A stretch of 64,000 nucleotides of DNA from Flavihumibacter sp. UBA7668. GTDB lineage: Bacteria; Bacteroidota; Bacteroidia; Chitinophagales; Chitinophagaceae. This document shows positions 24,576-33,661 of the stretch, piece after piece (position 1 is the stretch's first letter; every line of letters begins with the position of its first letter). Under the pieces are notes generated by a model. The model was given only the letters and a program-made list of their open reading frames with translations, searched no databases and was not told the DNA's origin. The stretch spans positions 372,001-436,000 of the forward strand of contig NZ_DLHM01000002.1 in the NCBI RefSeq assembly GCF_002483205.1, read 5' to 3'. A program made the position numbers and the translations under genes.

Positions 24576-26498
24576 TTATATGAATCTATCAAATATTAAT
24601 TGCTGTATGTCTTTTTTTATTTTATTGAAACTTACGTCGAGAAAACTTCTTTGAAACATATTGGTAGACATTTTGTCGAGAACGGATTCGGTTGAAATTC
24701 GATTGTCAATAAATGAGTTAATCGATTTCAATCTTGAATTTTGATGTGGATCATCAGATAAAACTCCAACAAATTCGCCGGCACTTAAACAAGAAATTTT
24801 AGATGGTGGAAGTGCCAATTCCAATTGATGTGAACGACTGATTGAAATATCCTGCCGGTTGACGGAAATGCTATTTCGTTGTTGCATAATTTTACCAAAC
24901 CTGTCCGATAGTTGCTTTGCTGTATCACCCGTCACCTGACCGGCAATTATATTACCTACAATATTCATGATTACATCTGCCTGGTCTTTACCATAGTCTT
25001 TCTTCAATTGACTAAAATCCTGAACACCAATTGTCGTCGCTACTTTGTTGCTTCGTGCTGTGGCCATCAGGTTGTCAATGTTGTTCAGATAAATCGTAGG
25101 AAATTCATCGAAGATTAGGCTGGATTTCATCTGCCCTTTTCGATTCACAATTTTAATCATTCTTGAAACATAAAGAGATAGCACAGCACCGTATACCTGA
25201 ATTTTCTGTGGACTGTTCCCCATACAGACTATTTTAGGTTCATCCGGGTTGTTGATGTCCAACGTAAAATCGTTACCAGAGAGCACATAGTAAAGGGAAG
25301 GTGAAACAAGCCGGGCCATGGATATTTTGGCAGAGGCAATCTGCCCCTCTAGTTGCTCCATCACTTCGTTTTTGTAGGCTGAAACAAACGGGTTGATAAG
25401 TGCTTCGATTTCCTTTTCAGTGCTCAAGACAGCAAATAGCTTGTCGTATTCTACATTCATGAGTTCGATTACATGCGGTAGGGTACAGAATTCACCATTG
25501 TTATATTTCCGGAGGAACCAGATAATAGCCGTCAGGAAGTTGATGGGGGATTCCACAAAAAAATCTCCCTGGCGTTTGATCCACTCCCGGTTGAGTCCCA
25601 GAAGAATGGTACGGGCGGCTTCCGCAGCATCAGTAATGTCCAGCATGGCTGCCGGGTCAAGGGGGTTACAACGGTGGGTACGTGAAAGGTCATCAAAGTT
25701 AATGACATAAAATTTAGGAGGAACCGGGTATCGGTCTTTGTGTTTCAGGAAGTGATTGTAGGCGATAAGGGTTAGGTCATCAAACTTAAAGTCGTAGACA
25801 AACATTGCAAACCCCTTTTCAATATGCTGCCGGATCACATTGTTAATGACAAAATACGATTTACCAGATCCCGGTGTTCCCAACACCAGCAGTCCCCGAA
25901 AGGGATTGATGATATTTATCCAGCTTTTTCGCCATTTGCCTTTGTGGTAGTATTTGGCAGGCAGGTTAATGGAGTACTCATTTTCCAGCAAGCGCTCCTC
26001 CTGGGGGAAGGTTTCGTTTTCACGATTAAAAATGTCGTCGTTGTTAAGGCGTTGGTGTATGATTCTGGATAGCAGGGTACCGCCTGTTAGGATCAATAGG
26101 AAGCCAAAGGATAAACCAACAGCATAAATGACTGCCAACGATGTAACGGGCATTGGTGCCCATAAGACCAAGCTACTTCCTATATAAACTAGAAATCCGG
26201 TCAATAAGTAAACGAGGGCAATCTTGTAATTCATTTTCTCGTCTTTTCTGCCGCGGGCACCTAATAGTGAAATTGTCAGAAAAACCAGTGCGATGCCTTT
26301 GGATAAGTGAAAATCCCGGAACAGTCCGGTTTTGTAAATATTCTCAAGTAGCCGATCTGAAAAGGGACTGATCAAGCCCCATGCTTGAAAGGCTGCGTAT
26401 TGGTAATAATAGAGGTGTAAGAACAGCAATACCATACTGATCATTCTGGACATATCCAGGATTTTCCGGAGGGCTTGTTCGTTTTCGCCTGTACTCAT
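24576..26498 (-). CDS. Type IV coupling protein (TraG/VirD4-like, conjugative mobilisation)
   Basis: A 640-residue inner membrane ATPase that links the relaxosome to the secretion channel. N-terminal membrane segments lie at about 15-35, 62-75 and 90-145. Walker A GTPGSGKSYFVIN is near residue 208 and Walker B SLIFDEFP near 455, as in VirD4/TraG of Bacteroidota mobilisable elements. It is the last gene of a minus-strand mobilisation operon, 17 bases after the relaxase stop, and it converges on the CBASS operon. Confidence 0.9.
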   Translation of the reverse strand: MSTGENEQALRKILDMSRMISMVLLFLHLYYYQYAAFQAWGLISPFSDRLLENIYKTGLFRDFHLSKGIALVFLTISLLGARGRKDEKMNYKIALVYLLTGFLVYIGSSLVLWAPMPVTSLAVIYAVGLSFGFLLILTGGTLLSRIIHQRLNNDDIFNRENETFPQEERLLENEYSINLPAKYYHKGKWRKSWINIINPFRGLLVLGTPGSGKSYFVINNVIRQHIEKGFAMFVYDFKFDDLTLIAYNHFLKHKDRYPVPPKFYVINFDDLSRTHRCNPLDPAAMLDITDAAEAARTILLGLNREWIKRQGDFFVESPINFLTAIIWFLRKYNNGEFCTLPHVIELMNVEYDKLFAVLSTEKEIEALINPFVSAYKNEVMEQLEGQIASAKISMARLVSPSLYYVLSGNDFTLDINNPDEPKIVCMGNSPQKIQVYGAVLSLYVSRMIKIVNRKGQMKSSLIFDEFPTIYLNNIDNLMATARSNKVATTIGVQDFSQLKKDYGKDQADVIMNIVGNIIAGQVTGDTAKQLSDRFGKIMQQRNSISVNRQDISISRSHQLELALPPSKISCLSAGEFVGVLSDDPHQNSRLKSINSFIDNRISTESVLDKMSTNMFQRSFLDVSFNKIKKDIQQLIFDRFI

Positions 26499-26515
26499 AC
26501 AATTTGATTTAGTGA

Positions 26516-27802
26516 TTATAATTTTCGGGAAACTCGTTTTTTTCGACGTCGGGAGGAATATCTTAGGCTGTTGGGTACGTAATCGTTCGATTGCGCCGGT
26601 TGAACAATGATATTTAGCACAGCAGAGAGGCCAGTGTCAAATTTTGTATGATTGTTTTCTGATGGTAGCGTTACCGTCCAATGTTCTGAAGGGTGTCGAT
26701 TATTTGAAAGTTTGCTGTTTTCGAGGCGTTTGGCTTTTCGAAGGAAGTTGGTGGTGAGCTGGTTGATGAGTCCCCGATACGCATATTTTTTGCCCAAGTC
26801 GCTACCATTAAATACGCAACGAGTTCGGTGGTCAACAAAGGTGATTCCATACGTCTGTCGGGCTTTGTTTTGCCGAAGTACTACGTCCACCTGTTTTCGT
26901 TCCAATGCTTCGGTCAGACTCGTGAAAGAGTCTATGGATTTGGATAAGGCATCGTCAATAGTGGCTTTGAGACTCGCGGAATGTGATTTTCGAAGGGTTT
27001 CATTTTTTTGGAACTGGTTCTCCAGAAAAGAAAGGGTGGGCTTGTTATAAAAAAGGCTGGCTTTAATAGGTACGCCTATGGGTTGCTTTTTCTCATCTAG
27101 CACCTGATAGAATAGTCCCTTTGTCTGAAAGGTTCGGGATTTGGGTGTACCCCTGGATGCTGAAACATTGAAGAGGTTCAGGACGGCGTTTAATTCCGGG
27201 AGGCTGGTATATCGGTATTGATTTAGAACAGTATCCAGCACAGTTTGAATAGCCGCTTTGGTGGCAGCCTTACCATACGAGACTTTAGTGGCTGGAATCG
27301 GGCGAAGTTGGTAAACCGGTTTCTCCTCTGACTGTTTCGCGGAAACCAGCTTGAAGGATTTCTCAATTTCCTGCCGGATTTTTTCTGATTGATTACGGCC
27401 GATATTGTTCATGTCTATCCGGCTGCCGTCTGGTCGAACTTTGATACTAACAATATGAATATGTGGATGACCGGCATCCTGGTGCTGGTAAACCAGGTAG
27501 GGTTGCTTGCCAAAGCCGATCCCCTCCATATATGTAGTAGCGATTGCTTGAAGTTTTTCAGTGGATAGGTTGGATTCCGAAGGATGAAAGTTCAGTGAAA
27601 TGTGGACGCTGTTACGGTTAACATTTTTATTAAGTTGGAGTTGATGCAGGAAACGATTTAATTTCTGGTTCAGGGTCAACTGTTCCGGTTCCAGTGGAAA
27701 GTTCCGGGCAGCAATGCAGGTGGCTACTTTTTCCTTCACCTTGTTTTCATTGTAGTTTAGGATCCGGTGGATAGAAGATCCGGTTTTAATTACTGCAACC
27801 AT
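26516..27802 (-). CDS. Relaxase/mobilisation nuclease
   Basis: A 428-residue relaxase. The catalytic metal-binding motif is HQDAGHPHIHIV near residue 105 (HxDxxHxHxH type), with the likely catalytic tyrosine in the first third. This fold nicks oriT and stays attached to the transferred strand. Its start overlaps the 3' end of the RHH gene by 13 bases. The C-terminal part is basic (RRRKKRVSRKL end). It belongs to the Bacteroidetes Mob/MOBP-like families; the exact class was not determined. Confidence 0.9.
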   Translation of the reverse strand: MVAVIKTGSSIHRILNYNENKVKEKVATCIAARNFPLEPEQLTLNQKLNRFLHQLQLNKNVNRNSVHISLNFHPSESNLSTEKLQAIATTYMEGIGFGKQPYLVYQHQDAGHPHIHIVSIKVRPDGSRIDMNNIGRNQSEKIRQEIEKSFKLVSAKQSEEKPVYQLRPIPATKVSYGKAATKAAIQTVLDTVLNQYRYTSLPELNAVLNLFNVSASRGTPKSRTFQTKGLFYQVLDEKKQPIGVPIKASLFYNKPTLSFLENQFQKNETLRKSHSASLKATIDDALSKSIDSFTSLTEALERKQVDVVLRQNKARQTYGITFVDHRTRCVFNGSDLGKKYAYRGLINQLTTNFLRKAKRLENSKLSNNRHPSEHWTVTLPSENNHTKFDTGLSAVLNIIVQPAQSNDYVPNSLRYSSRRRKKRVSRKL

Positions 27803-28185
27803 TGTTTACCCATTTGTTGAACAGAGGAATCAATCATTTGAATTTGTTGGTGAAGGCCAGCAATGACGGGTTCGTTTGCGACCAACCAGGATTTGAATTC
27901 CGGGATCTGTTGCAATAGGTGTAGCTTTTTCACTGCCTGATTGAAGTTGTGCCCAATGTTTTTGATTTCTGTACGGAGTTGCATCAGTTCTGCCATCGCG
28001 TCATCCATGGACTGGTTTCTGTATTGGGTAATTATTGGTCGATTGAAGAGCCGATCACGGATATATTCGCTCAATTTCCGGCAGGTGGATTGTTGCCATT
28101 GTGTCGCAATCCGGTCGTATTCAACATCGGTTAATCGCAACCCCACCAGGCGGGTTCGATTCAATTTGGTCTTTCTACTGCACAT
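27790..28185 (-). CDS. RHH mobilisation accessory protein (MobC/MobA-like)
   Basis: A 131-residue protein with an N-terminal ribbon-helix-helix segment (RLVGLRLTDVEYDRIATQW followed by SEYIRDRLF) and a coiled C-terminal half that includes the IKNIGHNFNQAVKKLH motif of relaxosome accessory proteins. It would bind oriT and help the relaxase. It overlaps the relaxase gene and is preceded by the palindromic oriT-like region. Confidence 0.87.
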   Translation of the reverse strand: MCSRKTKLNRTRLVGLRLTDVEYDRIATQWQQSTCRKLSEYIRDRLFNRPIITQYRNQSMDDAMAELMQLRTEIKNIGHNFNQAVKKLHLLQQIPEFKSWLVANEPVIAGLHQQIQMIDSSVQQMGKQWLQ

Positions 28186-28224
28186 ATCACTCGCACGTTT
28201 CGTTTAATAATTTCTCTAACAATG

Positions 28225-28310
28225 TTATCGCCCCCGAGTTCCGAGGGAGGGCAAAAGATCGGTTGTTTAACAACCGGACATCTTGCCGATTTCGGTATGC
28301 CGGAAATCTC
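28225..28310. other. Candidate oriT with inverted repeats
   Basis: Upstream of the RHH gene lie CGGTTGTT/AACAACCG (28260-28267 and 28269-28276, exact, one-base loop), GATTTC/GAAATC (28288-28293 and 28303-28308), and a repeated CCGAG word (28233-28246). Palindromes of this type next to mob genes are the usual oriT layout in Bacteroidota elements. The nic site was not located. The rest of the 28187-28502 gap shows nothing else. Confidence 0.55.
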
Positions 28311-28502
28311 AAGGCCTGGAAGTGTATTGGAAAAGAGAAATGGGGTAGTGGTAGGAGAAGAAAGCTGTTAAACAAACATACAATGGAAAGTATCTTTTTG
28401 CATCAACCCCCAATATAATCCTTCCTTAAAATCGCACGAACAGAATTTTGAAATCTAACAAGAGAAGTGTTTTCAAAGGGGTGGACAAGCTGAAAGGAAG
28501 GG

Positions 28503-28973
28503 CTACAAGAGCCCTTCGTCAGCGAAGGAGTAATATCCTTCTGAAGTCAAAATGACATGATCCAGCAGCCGGATATCGAGGAGTACTCCTCCTTGTTTAA
28601 TTTTTCGAGTCAGCTCCTCATCAGCTTTGCTAGGCAGTAAATTACCGCTGGGATGGTTGTGGCAAAGGATGAGCGCACAGGCATTTGCTTTTAAGGCGGT
28701 TACAAAAATTAGTCTAGGATCGGCAACGGTTCCAACGATTCCGCCGATCGATAATTCCATACCAGCAATAACATGGTTGGAACGATTGAGGAAAAGTACT
28801 TTGAACCGTTCCTGCAGGTCCAGGGTGTTTTCGTTCCAGCCATTACGCAGCAATTCTGCAGCGGTTCTACTGCTATCAATGCGCGGACGATCTGCTACTT
28901 TCACTTTGTTTTTGTAGCACAATTCTACTTCACTCACCTGGTTCCAATTCGGGATTTTAGCTGTTGATTCCAT
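28503..28973 (-). CDS. radC: RadC/JAB-domain protein
   Basis: A 156-residue RadC-family protein with the JAMM metal motif: the HNHPSG segment near residue 109 followed by an aspartate at KAD. It lacks the N-terminal helix-hairpin-helix of long RadC proteins, as is usual for copies carried by mobile elements. Its function there is not established (it is no longer considered a repair gene). It is transcribed towards the mobilisation genes. Confidence 0.88.
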   Translation of the reverse strand: MESTAKIPNWNQVSEVELCYKNKVKVADRPRIDSSRTAAELLRNGWNENTLDLQERFKVLFLNRSNHVIAGMELSIGGIVGTVADPRLIFVTALKANACALILCHNHPSGNLLPSKADEELTRKIKQGGVLLDIRLLDHVILTSEGYYSFADEGLL

Positions 28974-29331
28974 AACCTAACTTTTAAGAATTAAAAAATT
29001 AATGATGGAACCCAGCCAATGGATTGTCAACCAAGAAAAGGAAGCAACGGAATAAAAGCGGGGTTTGTGAGTAGGTAAGTGTTTATGCCGGAATTTCCTT
29101 TTCGCCCGGCAGACAATCTATTAACTTTGAGACAGGATTAATTGAAAAAATTCATACAAATTTCCACTTGAAGTCTGCATTTTTTATAGATCCATCATTG
29201 AAAATTGGCTTACTTATTTTCTTTGATGGATGCTGAATAGTTAACTTTTTTTTGATTTATTGCTTGCATATTTAAATAGTTATATCTATATTTAGTCATA
29301 ACCTTATTTAGAAATTACCTTATCCTGGGAT
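28974..29331. other. AT-rich spacer without a gene
   Basis: The 358 bases between RadC and the lipoprotein gene are divergent-promoter territory and very AT-rich towards 29200-29330. I see no ORF of note, no palindrome above eight bases and no RNA signature. A promoter for the rightward lipoprotein gene is likely in the last 100 bases. Confidence 0.6.
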
Positions 29332-31332
29332 ATGCACACACCTTCATTGCAAAAGGCATTAGTCCTTATTGCTGCCGTTATATCGTTATTTTCCTGTAAG
29401 AAAGAATTTAATGCATCAGAACAATTCATCTCAAGTTCAAACGAAGTACTAGGTTCAATCAATAGTACGAGTTCTTCAGGCTCCACAGGCGACTACTGTT
29501 GGGAGGATGCTGAAAATGGACTTCAATCAGATAGTGTGTTGAAGCCAACAATTCTTGGTTCAAAATTACTAGGGGCCCCTTATTCCTTGGTTAAAATGAA
29601 ACAGGCGTACGTTAATTTAACAGGTAGCAGTATCGGCGTAGTAGAAAATCAAAAATATATCCGCTTCAAGCCCACCAATAATAACCAATTGGCTCAGTTA
29701 GAGGATATGGATATTGATTTGTTCGACTATCCTCTTGATTATGAATTAATACAAGAAGGTGATTACTATGATGATGGGGTTACCCCAATCGAACAAATAC
29801 CCTGGCTTTATGCGGTAGTAGACATGAATTTTGTGGCTCCGTCCGGAATAACTACTGAAGTTTTACAAACGTTGCATGTTCCCAATGATTATCGTATCGA
29901 AAATGAGGCATTTAGAATTACCGGCAATTATGTTGATACTGCAGGTTGTTCAAGTGGAAGCAGTTCTGCAATAATGGAATCTATGTCTTCTTCTAGCTGT
30001 GATTGTAGTTCAAGACCTAGTGCATTGGAATGCGATTGTAGAGTAGTTTGTGGTTTTAGCCCCTGTTTAACTCCTTTGCCACCAGTTCCAGTCATAAGAA
30101 TTCCAGCGGGAAAAATTACTGTAAATGATGATGTACTTCAAGCTGATGTGGGCATTAAAAAAGTGCGCCTGGTTGCGCGAAGATTTCTCAAAATTGAACG
30201 GACCTATACAGATAATATTGGCAACTATTATTTTACTAAGAGCTTTCGTAATAAGTTTACTATGATAATGAAGTTCAAGAATGCAAATGCGAGTGTTTAC
30301 GGACTCAGGGGGGCACGTTTATGGAGAATGTTGTTTCCGAATAGAATTAATATGGGTAGATTTAGGGGAAAAGTAAATAATGTGACCTACAATATTGCTG
30401 ATAACAATGACGTAAGATCAAGAGGAGCAATGAATTGGGCATCTGCTACCATCCATAACACAGTTCAGGAATACAATTATACACATGCTACAGCTTTGGG
30501 AATTGGGACTGTTCCTGATAAATTAAAAATTTTGACCTTGCCAGGAAGTGGAAACGGTTCAGCACCTATGTTTGAAAAAAGATACATAACAAGTGTTTCT
30601 AATTATTTCTTCCGGCAATTTGTTACTCCATCTATTGGAATGGAGTATACCAGTGCTTACTTAGGTGCGATAGCAGGTGCGCTTGCAGGAAGAATAGACC
30701 TATTTATTACGTATAGTGCAAGTGAAACTGTCACAAAAACTAATGATAAATTAACTGAACTATGTTATCATGAATTAACACATGCGGCACATTATAAAAA
30801 AGCGGGAACTGCCTGGTATAACAATTTTGTGCAAGCTGAAATAAATCAAATTATTGCAAATTTTAATCAGAGTGATGCGCCATATGGGCCGAAGAATACT
30901 CCTGATGCTCCGATTATAGCTCTGGGTGAAAGCTGGGCATATCATACTGGTCATTACCTTACAAACCTAAAGTACGGGGCATTGAGTGGTTCATTTTTTG
31001 AGCAAGGTGAACCTTATTCAAATGATTCGCCTATTTCTGGATTAAGTAGTAATTTGAATTTGCTGGAAAATTTTAATCCCACAATATTAAGAGATCCATT
31101 TAATTGGATCCCACAAGGGTTGTACTATGATTTAATGGATAATAGAAATGATGATCAGGGGGATTATGTTCCATTATTTGATAATGTTGCTGGTTATACC
31201 TTTCAACAACTATTCAATTCATTGGACTCCGACGTTAGTAGCATTCAGAACTATAAAATTCGTTTGTTAAATGAGAATGGAAATAATCAGGCTACTGGGG
31301 TTAATACAATATTTACATTTTATGGGTACTAA
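29332..31332 (+). CDS. Large lipoprotein with zincin-like HExxH motif
   Basis: A 666-residue exported protein: signal peptide with lipobox ending SLFSC (Cys22), a cysteine-rich stretch near 205-245, a beta-rich (carboxypeptidase-regulatory-like) region around 260-300, and HELTH at 480-484 with GESWAYHTGHY about 60 residues on, which could give the third zinc ligand. A surface metalloprotease is suggested, but no family was recognised. The 3' end overlaps the next gene by 11 bases (ATGGGTACTAA). A broken copy of its last 50 codons reappears at 32034-32198, so this gene was once duplicated together with its neighbour. Confidence 0.7.
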   Translation: MHTPSLQKALVLIAAVISLFSCKKEFNASEQFISSSNEVLGSINSTSSSGSTGDYCWEDAENGLQSDSVLKPTILGSKLLGAPYSLVKMKQAYVNLTGSSIGVVENQKYIRFKPTNNNQLAQLEDMDIDLFDYPLDYELIQEGDYYDDGVTPIEQIPWLYAVVDMNFVAPSGITTEVLQTLHVPNDYRIENEAFRITGNYVDTAGCSSGSSSAIMESMSSSSCDCSSRPSALECDCRVVCGFSPCLTPLPPVPVIRIPAGKITVNDDVLQADVGIKKVRLVARRFLKIERTYTDNIGNYYFTKSFRNKFTMIMKFKNANASVYGLRGARLWRMLFPNRINMGRFRGKVNNVTYNIADNNDVRSRGAMNWASATIHNTVQEYNYTHATALGIGTVPDKLKILTLPGSGNGSAPMFEKRYITSVSNYFFRQFVTPSIGMEYTSAYLGAIAGALAGRIDLFITYSASETVTKTNDKLTELCYHELTHAAHYKKAGTAWYNNFVQAEINQIIANFNQSDAPYGPKNTPDAPIIALGESWAYHTGHYLTNLKYGALSGSFFEQGEPYSNDSPISGLSSNLNLLENFNPTILRDPFNWIPQGLYYDLMDNRNDDQGDYVPLFDNVAGYTFQQLFNSLDSDVSSIQNYKIRLLNENGNNQATGVNTIFTFYGY

Positions 31333-31939
31333 ATTCAGAATCTCATATATATTGGTCGTATTATTTGCTGGCTTCATTACCATCAATGCAACTTGTAATA
31401 AATCAGGTTTTGATTGTTCAATAGTCACCAATTATTTTGATTTACCGGCTAAAATCTATCCTGATCATGAAATGCTACCAATTTCTGATTCCTTGACCAT
31501 ATTAATTGATGAGTCAATTATATTCAGAGATGTGGTTACCGGACAATCCGTTAAGTTTGATAATGCAGGTAATTTGGGTAGTACTATATCATTTCAACGA
31601 TATGATTCAACTAATAGCATGTGGGAACAGGCAGCTAATAATTTTCACTTTTCTTTGATCAAAGGGAAGAGTTCCGACCCTATAATTGTAGAATTAAATA
31701 GAGATTACTTATTTTATGAGAACAATAAACGTTACCAGTTTCATCTAATTATTAAGCCCCAAAGGACAGGTCTTTATAAATTGATTATGAGTAATTCAAT
31801 TAATACATTTAGAAAAAGTGATCCTTGTGAAAAGGCAAATTTTAACATATATCTGAAAGAAACAAATCACAATAAACATTTAATTTCATCTACTGGCGAG
31901 GATCAACCCGGTGGATATTTCTATTTTGTGGTTAAGTAG
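31322..31939 (+). CDS. Exported partner protein, copy 1
   Basis: A 205-residue protein starting at the ATG that overlaps the stop of the HExxH lipoprotein; an upstream in-frame start is unlikely because the second copy begins at the equivalent ATG. A signal peptide with INATC (lipobox-like) is followed by KSGFDC. Motifs shared with copy 2 are NAGNLGS, IxFQRxDS, KANFNI.LKET and the end GGYFYFVVK. Function unknown; the tight overlap suggests a partner, inhibitor or immunity lipoprotein of the upstream putative protease. Confidence 0.7.
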   Translation: MGTKFRISYILVVLFAGFITINATCNKSGFDCSIVTNYFDLPAKIYPDHEMLPISDSLTILIDESIIFRDVVTGQSVKFDNAGNLGSTISFQRYDSTNSMWEQAANNFHFSLIKGKSSDPIIVELNRDYLFYENNKRYQFHLIIKPQRTGLYKLIMSNSINTFRKSDPCEKANFNIYLKETNHNKHLISSTGEDQPGGYFYFVVK

Positions 31940-32033
31940 TTGATCCAATTTCAGATACTTCGTTAGATTCGGAAGTTATTTTTGACTTTATGATTCCGGT
32001 TCACCATAAGCCTTTACTTATCGCATCCCGGTG

Positions 32034-32198
32034 AGTTATACCAATGATATTGTTTCCGGGTATACTTTTTAGCAACTTTTCAATGAATTGGATTCTGATT
32101 TTAGTGGTATGCAAAGTTTCAAACTCCGACTTCTAAAGGAAAATGGTAAAAATCAATCTACCGGTGTGAATACTATCTTTACCTTTTATGGCTACTAA
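32034..32198 (+). pseudogene. Duplicated 3' end of the HExxH lipoprotein gene, broken
   Basis: Read in the frame ending at the TAA of 32196-32198 this segment gives SGYTF, an in-frame TAG (32070-32072), then QLFNELDSDFSGMQSFKLRLL and NTIFTFYGY, matching the end of the lipoprotein at 31200-31332. It overlaps the start of copy 2 exactly as the intact gene overlaps copy 1. This shows tandem duplication of the two-gene unit followed by loss of most of the larger gene. From 31940 to 32033 no other feature is seen. Confidence 0.9.
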
Positions 32199-32805
32199 TT
32201 ATCGATTCATTTATTGTACTATCGTAATTTTTATAGGAATTGCAACTATAAATGCTACATGTAATAAATCCGGATTAGATTGTACTCAGGTAAAGTATCG
32301 ATTTGATTTGCCCGCAAAAGTTACCCCAGATAATGATTATCTTTCAACTGGCGACTCATTAGTGTTAGAGATAAATGAATCTATCAACTTCGTAGATTTA
32401 AACACAAGCCAAAACATAAATTTTAATAATGCTGGAAATTTAGGAAGTGCGATAGGTTTTCAGCGGTTTGATTCATTAGCTCAGTTTTGGTTTGATGCTG
32501 TTCAATCATTTAATTTTAAATTGATTGAAGGGAAAGCGACATCAAGTGTTAATGAATTGTTGTTTAAAGAATTTCTTTTTCCTGAGAAAAATAGCCGGTA
32601 TTTGTTTAAGCTTATTCTAATTCCAAAAGAAAAAGGTTTATATAGGTTCGTATTTAGTAATTCTAGTAATACTTATAGAAAAAACGAACCTTGCATAAAA
32701 GCAAATTTTAATATCATCCTTAAAGAAACTTCTCACAATCGATACCTTGTTGGGCATGCTGATGAAGATATTCCAGGTGGTGATTTTTATTTCGTTGTAA
32801 AATAG
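32188..32805 (+). CDS. Exported partner protein, copy 2
   Basis: A 205-residue paralogue of the protein at 31322, of identical length. The N-terminus MATNYRFIYCTIVIFIGI and INATCNKSG give the same export signal and cysteine. The sequences are conserved along their whole length but differ at many positions (for example KIYPDHEM against KVTPDNDY), so the copies are not recent. Keeping this copy intact while its neighbour decayed suggests it is useful alone, as immunity genes often are. Confidence 0.7.
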   Translation: MATNYRFIYCTIVIFIGIATINATCNKSGLDCTQVKYRFDLPAKVTPDNDYLSTGDSLVLEINESINFVDLNTSQNINFNNAGNLGSAIGFQRFDSLAQFWFDAVQSFNFKLIEGKATSSVNELLFKEFLFPEKNSRYLFKLILIPKEKGLYRFVFSNSSNTYRKNEPCIKANFNIILKETSHNRYLVGHADEDIPGGDFYFVVK

Positions 32806-32973
32806 GATTGTTTTTTATAGGCAATCCATTTAATCTTTACGAAGGGTATTAGGTGATTTGCAAGACCATAAAACAATTATCCCTTTACAGAGCCAATGCA
32901 ATGAATATTCACAAAAAAAACAGGAATTGGAATTATATGGTAATTGATTAAGGACTTACGGATGTAAATGATC

Positions 32974-33303
32974 CTATTTCTGCTTTTTAGCTAGTAGTTT
33001 TTTGAATTTAACTAAATCGTCTTCGGTGATTCCATCCAGAAGTTCCCCAAATTCTTTATGTGTCTTACCCAAAGCGGAAATTATTTTGGATATCGTAATG
33101 GCTGAGGGATTTGATTTGCCCCAAAAAATATCAATTAAAGTTGCTTTTCTGAGTTCAGCTTCGAGATACAGTTTGTTATAACTGTTTATGACGGATGTAC
33201 TCTGATCTCCTTCTATCCACTTCTTTCTATGCTCATTCATTAGTTTTCTGAATGCTATAGCATATTTCATTTGGATTTCAAGATCTTCCTTTGATTTTAC
33301 CAT
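32974..33303 (-). CDS. Small HTH-like regulator
   Basis: A 109-residue basic protein with a divergent XRE-like fold: helices around LYLEAELRKATLIDIFWG, then SAITISKIISALGKTHKEF as the recognition and following helix, with a lysine-rich C-terminus. It is separated by 30 bases from a perfect palindrome (33333-33356), its probable operator. It may regulate itself or the sigma factor operon on the other side. Family not identified. Confidence 0.6.
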   Translation of the reverse strand: MVKSKEDLEIQMKYAIAFRKLMNEHRKKWIEGDQSTSVINSYNKLYLEAELRKATLIDIFWGKSNPSAITISKIISALGKTHKEFGELLDGITEDDLVKFKKLLAKKQK

Positions 33304-33332
33304 CTCGAAAGGAACACCTTAAAAGAAATTTT

Positions 33333-33356
33333 ATAGGTACGGAGTACCGTACCTAT
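33333..33356. promoter_or_regulatory. Perfect 10-bp inverted repeat, probable operator
   Basis: ATAGGTACGG (33333-33342) and CCGTACCTAT (33347-33356) are exact reverse complements with a four-base spacer, immediately upstream of the HTH gene at 32974-33303. The short spacing and position fit an operator for a dimeric HTH regulator. No T run follows. Confidence 0.65.
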
Positions 33357-33458
33357 CTGAAAAATTATTATATTTACAAGTGCCTTTTTGTTGAATTAAG
33401 GCATTCAACTTAATTTGCGAATCTAGCTCATAAGTGGATTCGCTTGCGAGTCTCTCGT

Positions 33459-33598
33459 CCGCAGAAACGTAGGAAATTTCAAGGAGCGAGATGATAAGTA
33501 TGGCGCCCAAACTCTATAGGCAATATAGGGTTGGGCCTACTTATTGTTTTTGCGTCCTTGGCTATCGAAAGATAGTAGGTCTCCTACGACCTCTGCGG
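33459..33598. ncRNA. 140-base foldback structure upstream of the ECF sigma gene
   Basis: A nearly complete long hairpin is visible. Paired blocks are CCGCAGA 33459-33465 with TCTGCGG 33592-33598, CGTAGGA 33468-33474 with TCCTACG 33582-33588, CAAGGA 33480-33485 with TCCTTG 33555-33560, ATAAGTA 33494-33500 with TACTTAT 33538-33544, GCCCAA 33505-33510 with TTGGGC 33531-33536, and CTATA with TATAG at the tip. A side hairpin CTATC-GAAA-GATAG is at 33562-33575. Further small hairpins flank it (GCGAATC/GATTCGC just upstream). It could be a structured 5' leader or a folded DNA element. No known RNA family was recognised. Confidence 0.55.
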
Positions 33599-33661
33599 GC
33601 AAAGCATGGTAGGTTCCAACCCTTTTTGCTTCTTAGGGAATCTCGCATTTCATTAATTCTA

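Noticed and set aside
28503..28973. RadC as a DNA repair gene
   Set aside because: Short mobile-element RadC proteins have no proven repair role; only the JAB motif is supported.
33459..33598. Retron ncRNA
   Set aside because: No reverse transcriptase gene is in the neighbourhood or elsewhere in the window, so the fold is reported only as an unassigned structure.
33491..33661. N-terminal extension of the sigma factor frame
   Set aside because: It overlaps the foldback and reads as arginine/leucine-rich non-conserved sequence; the sigma-70 region 2 begins after the ATG at 33662.
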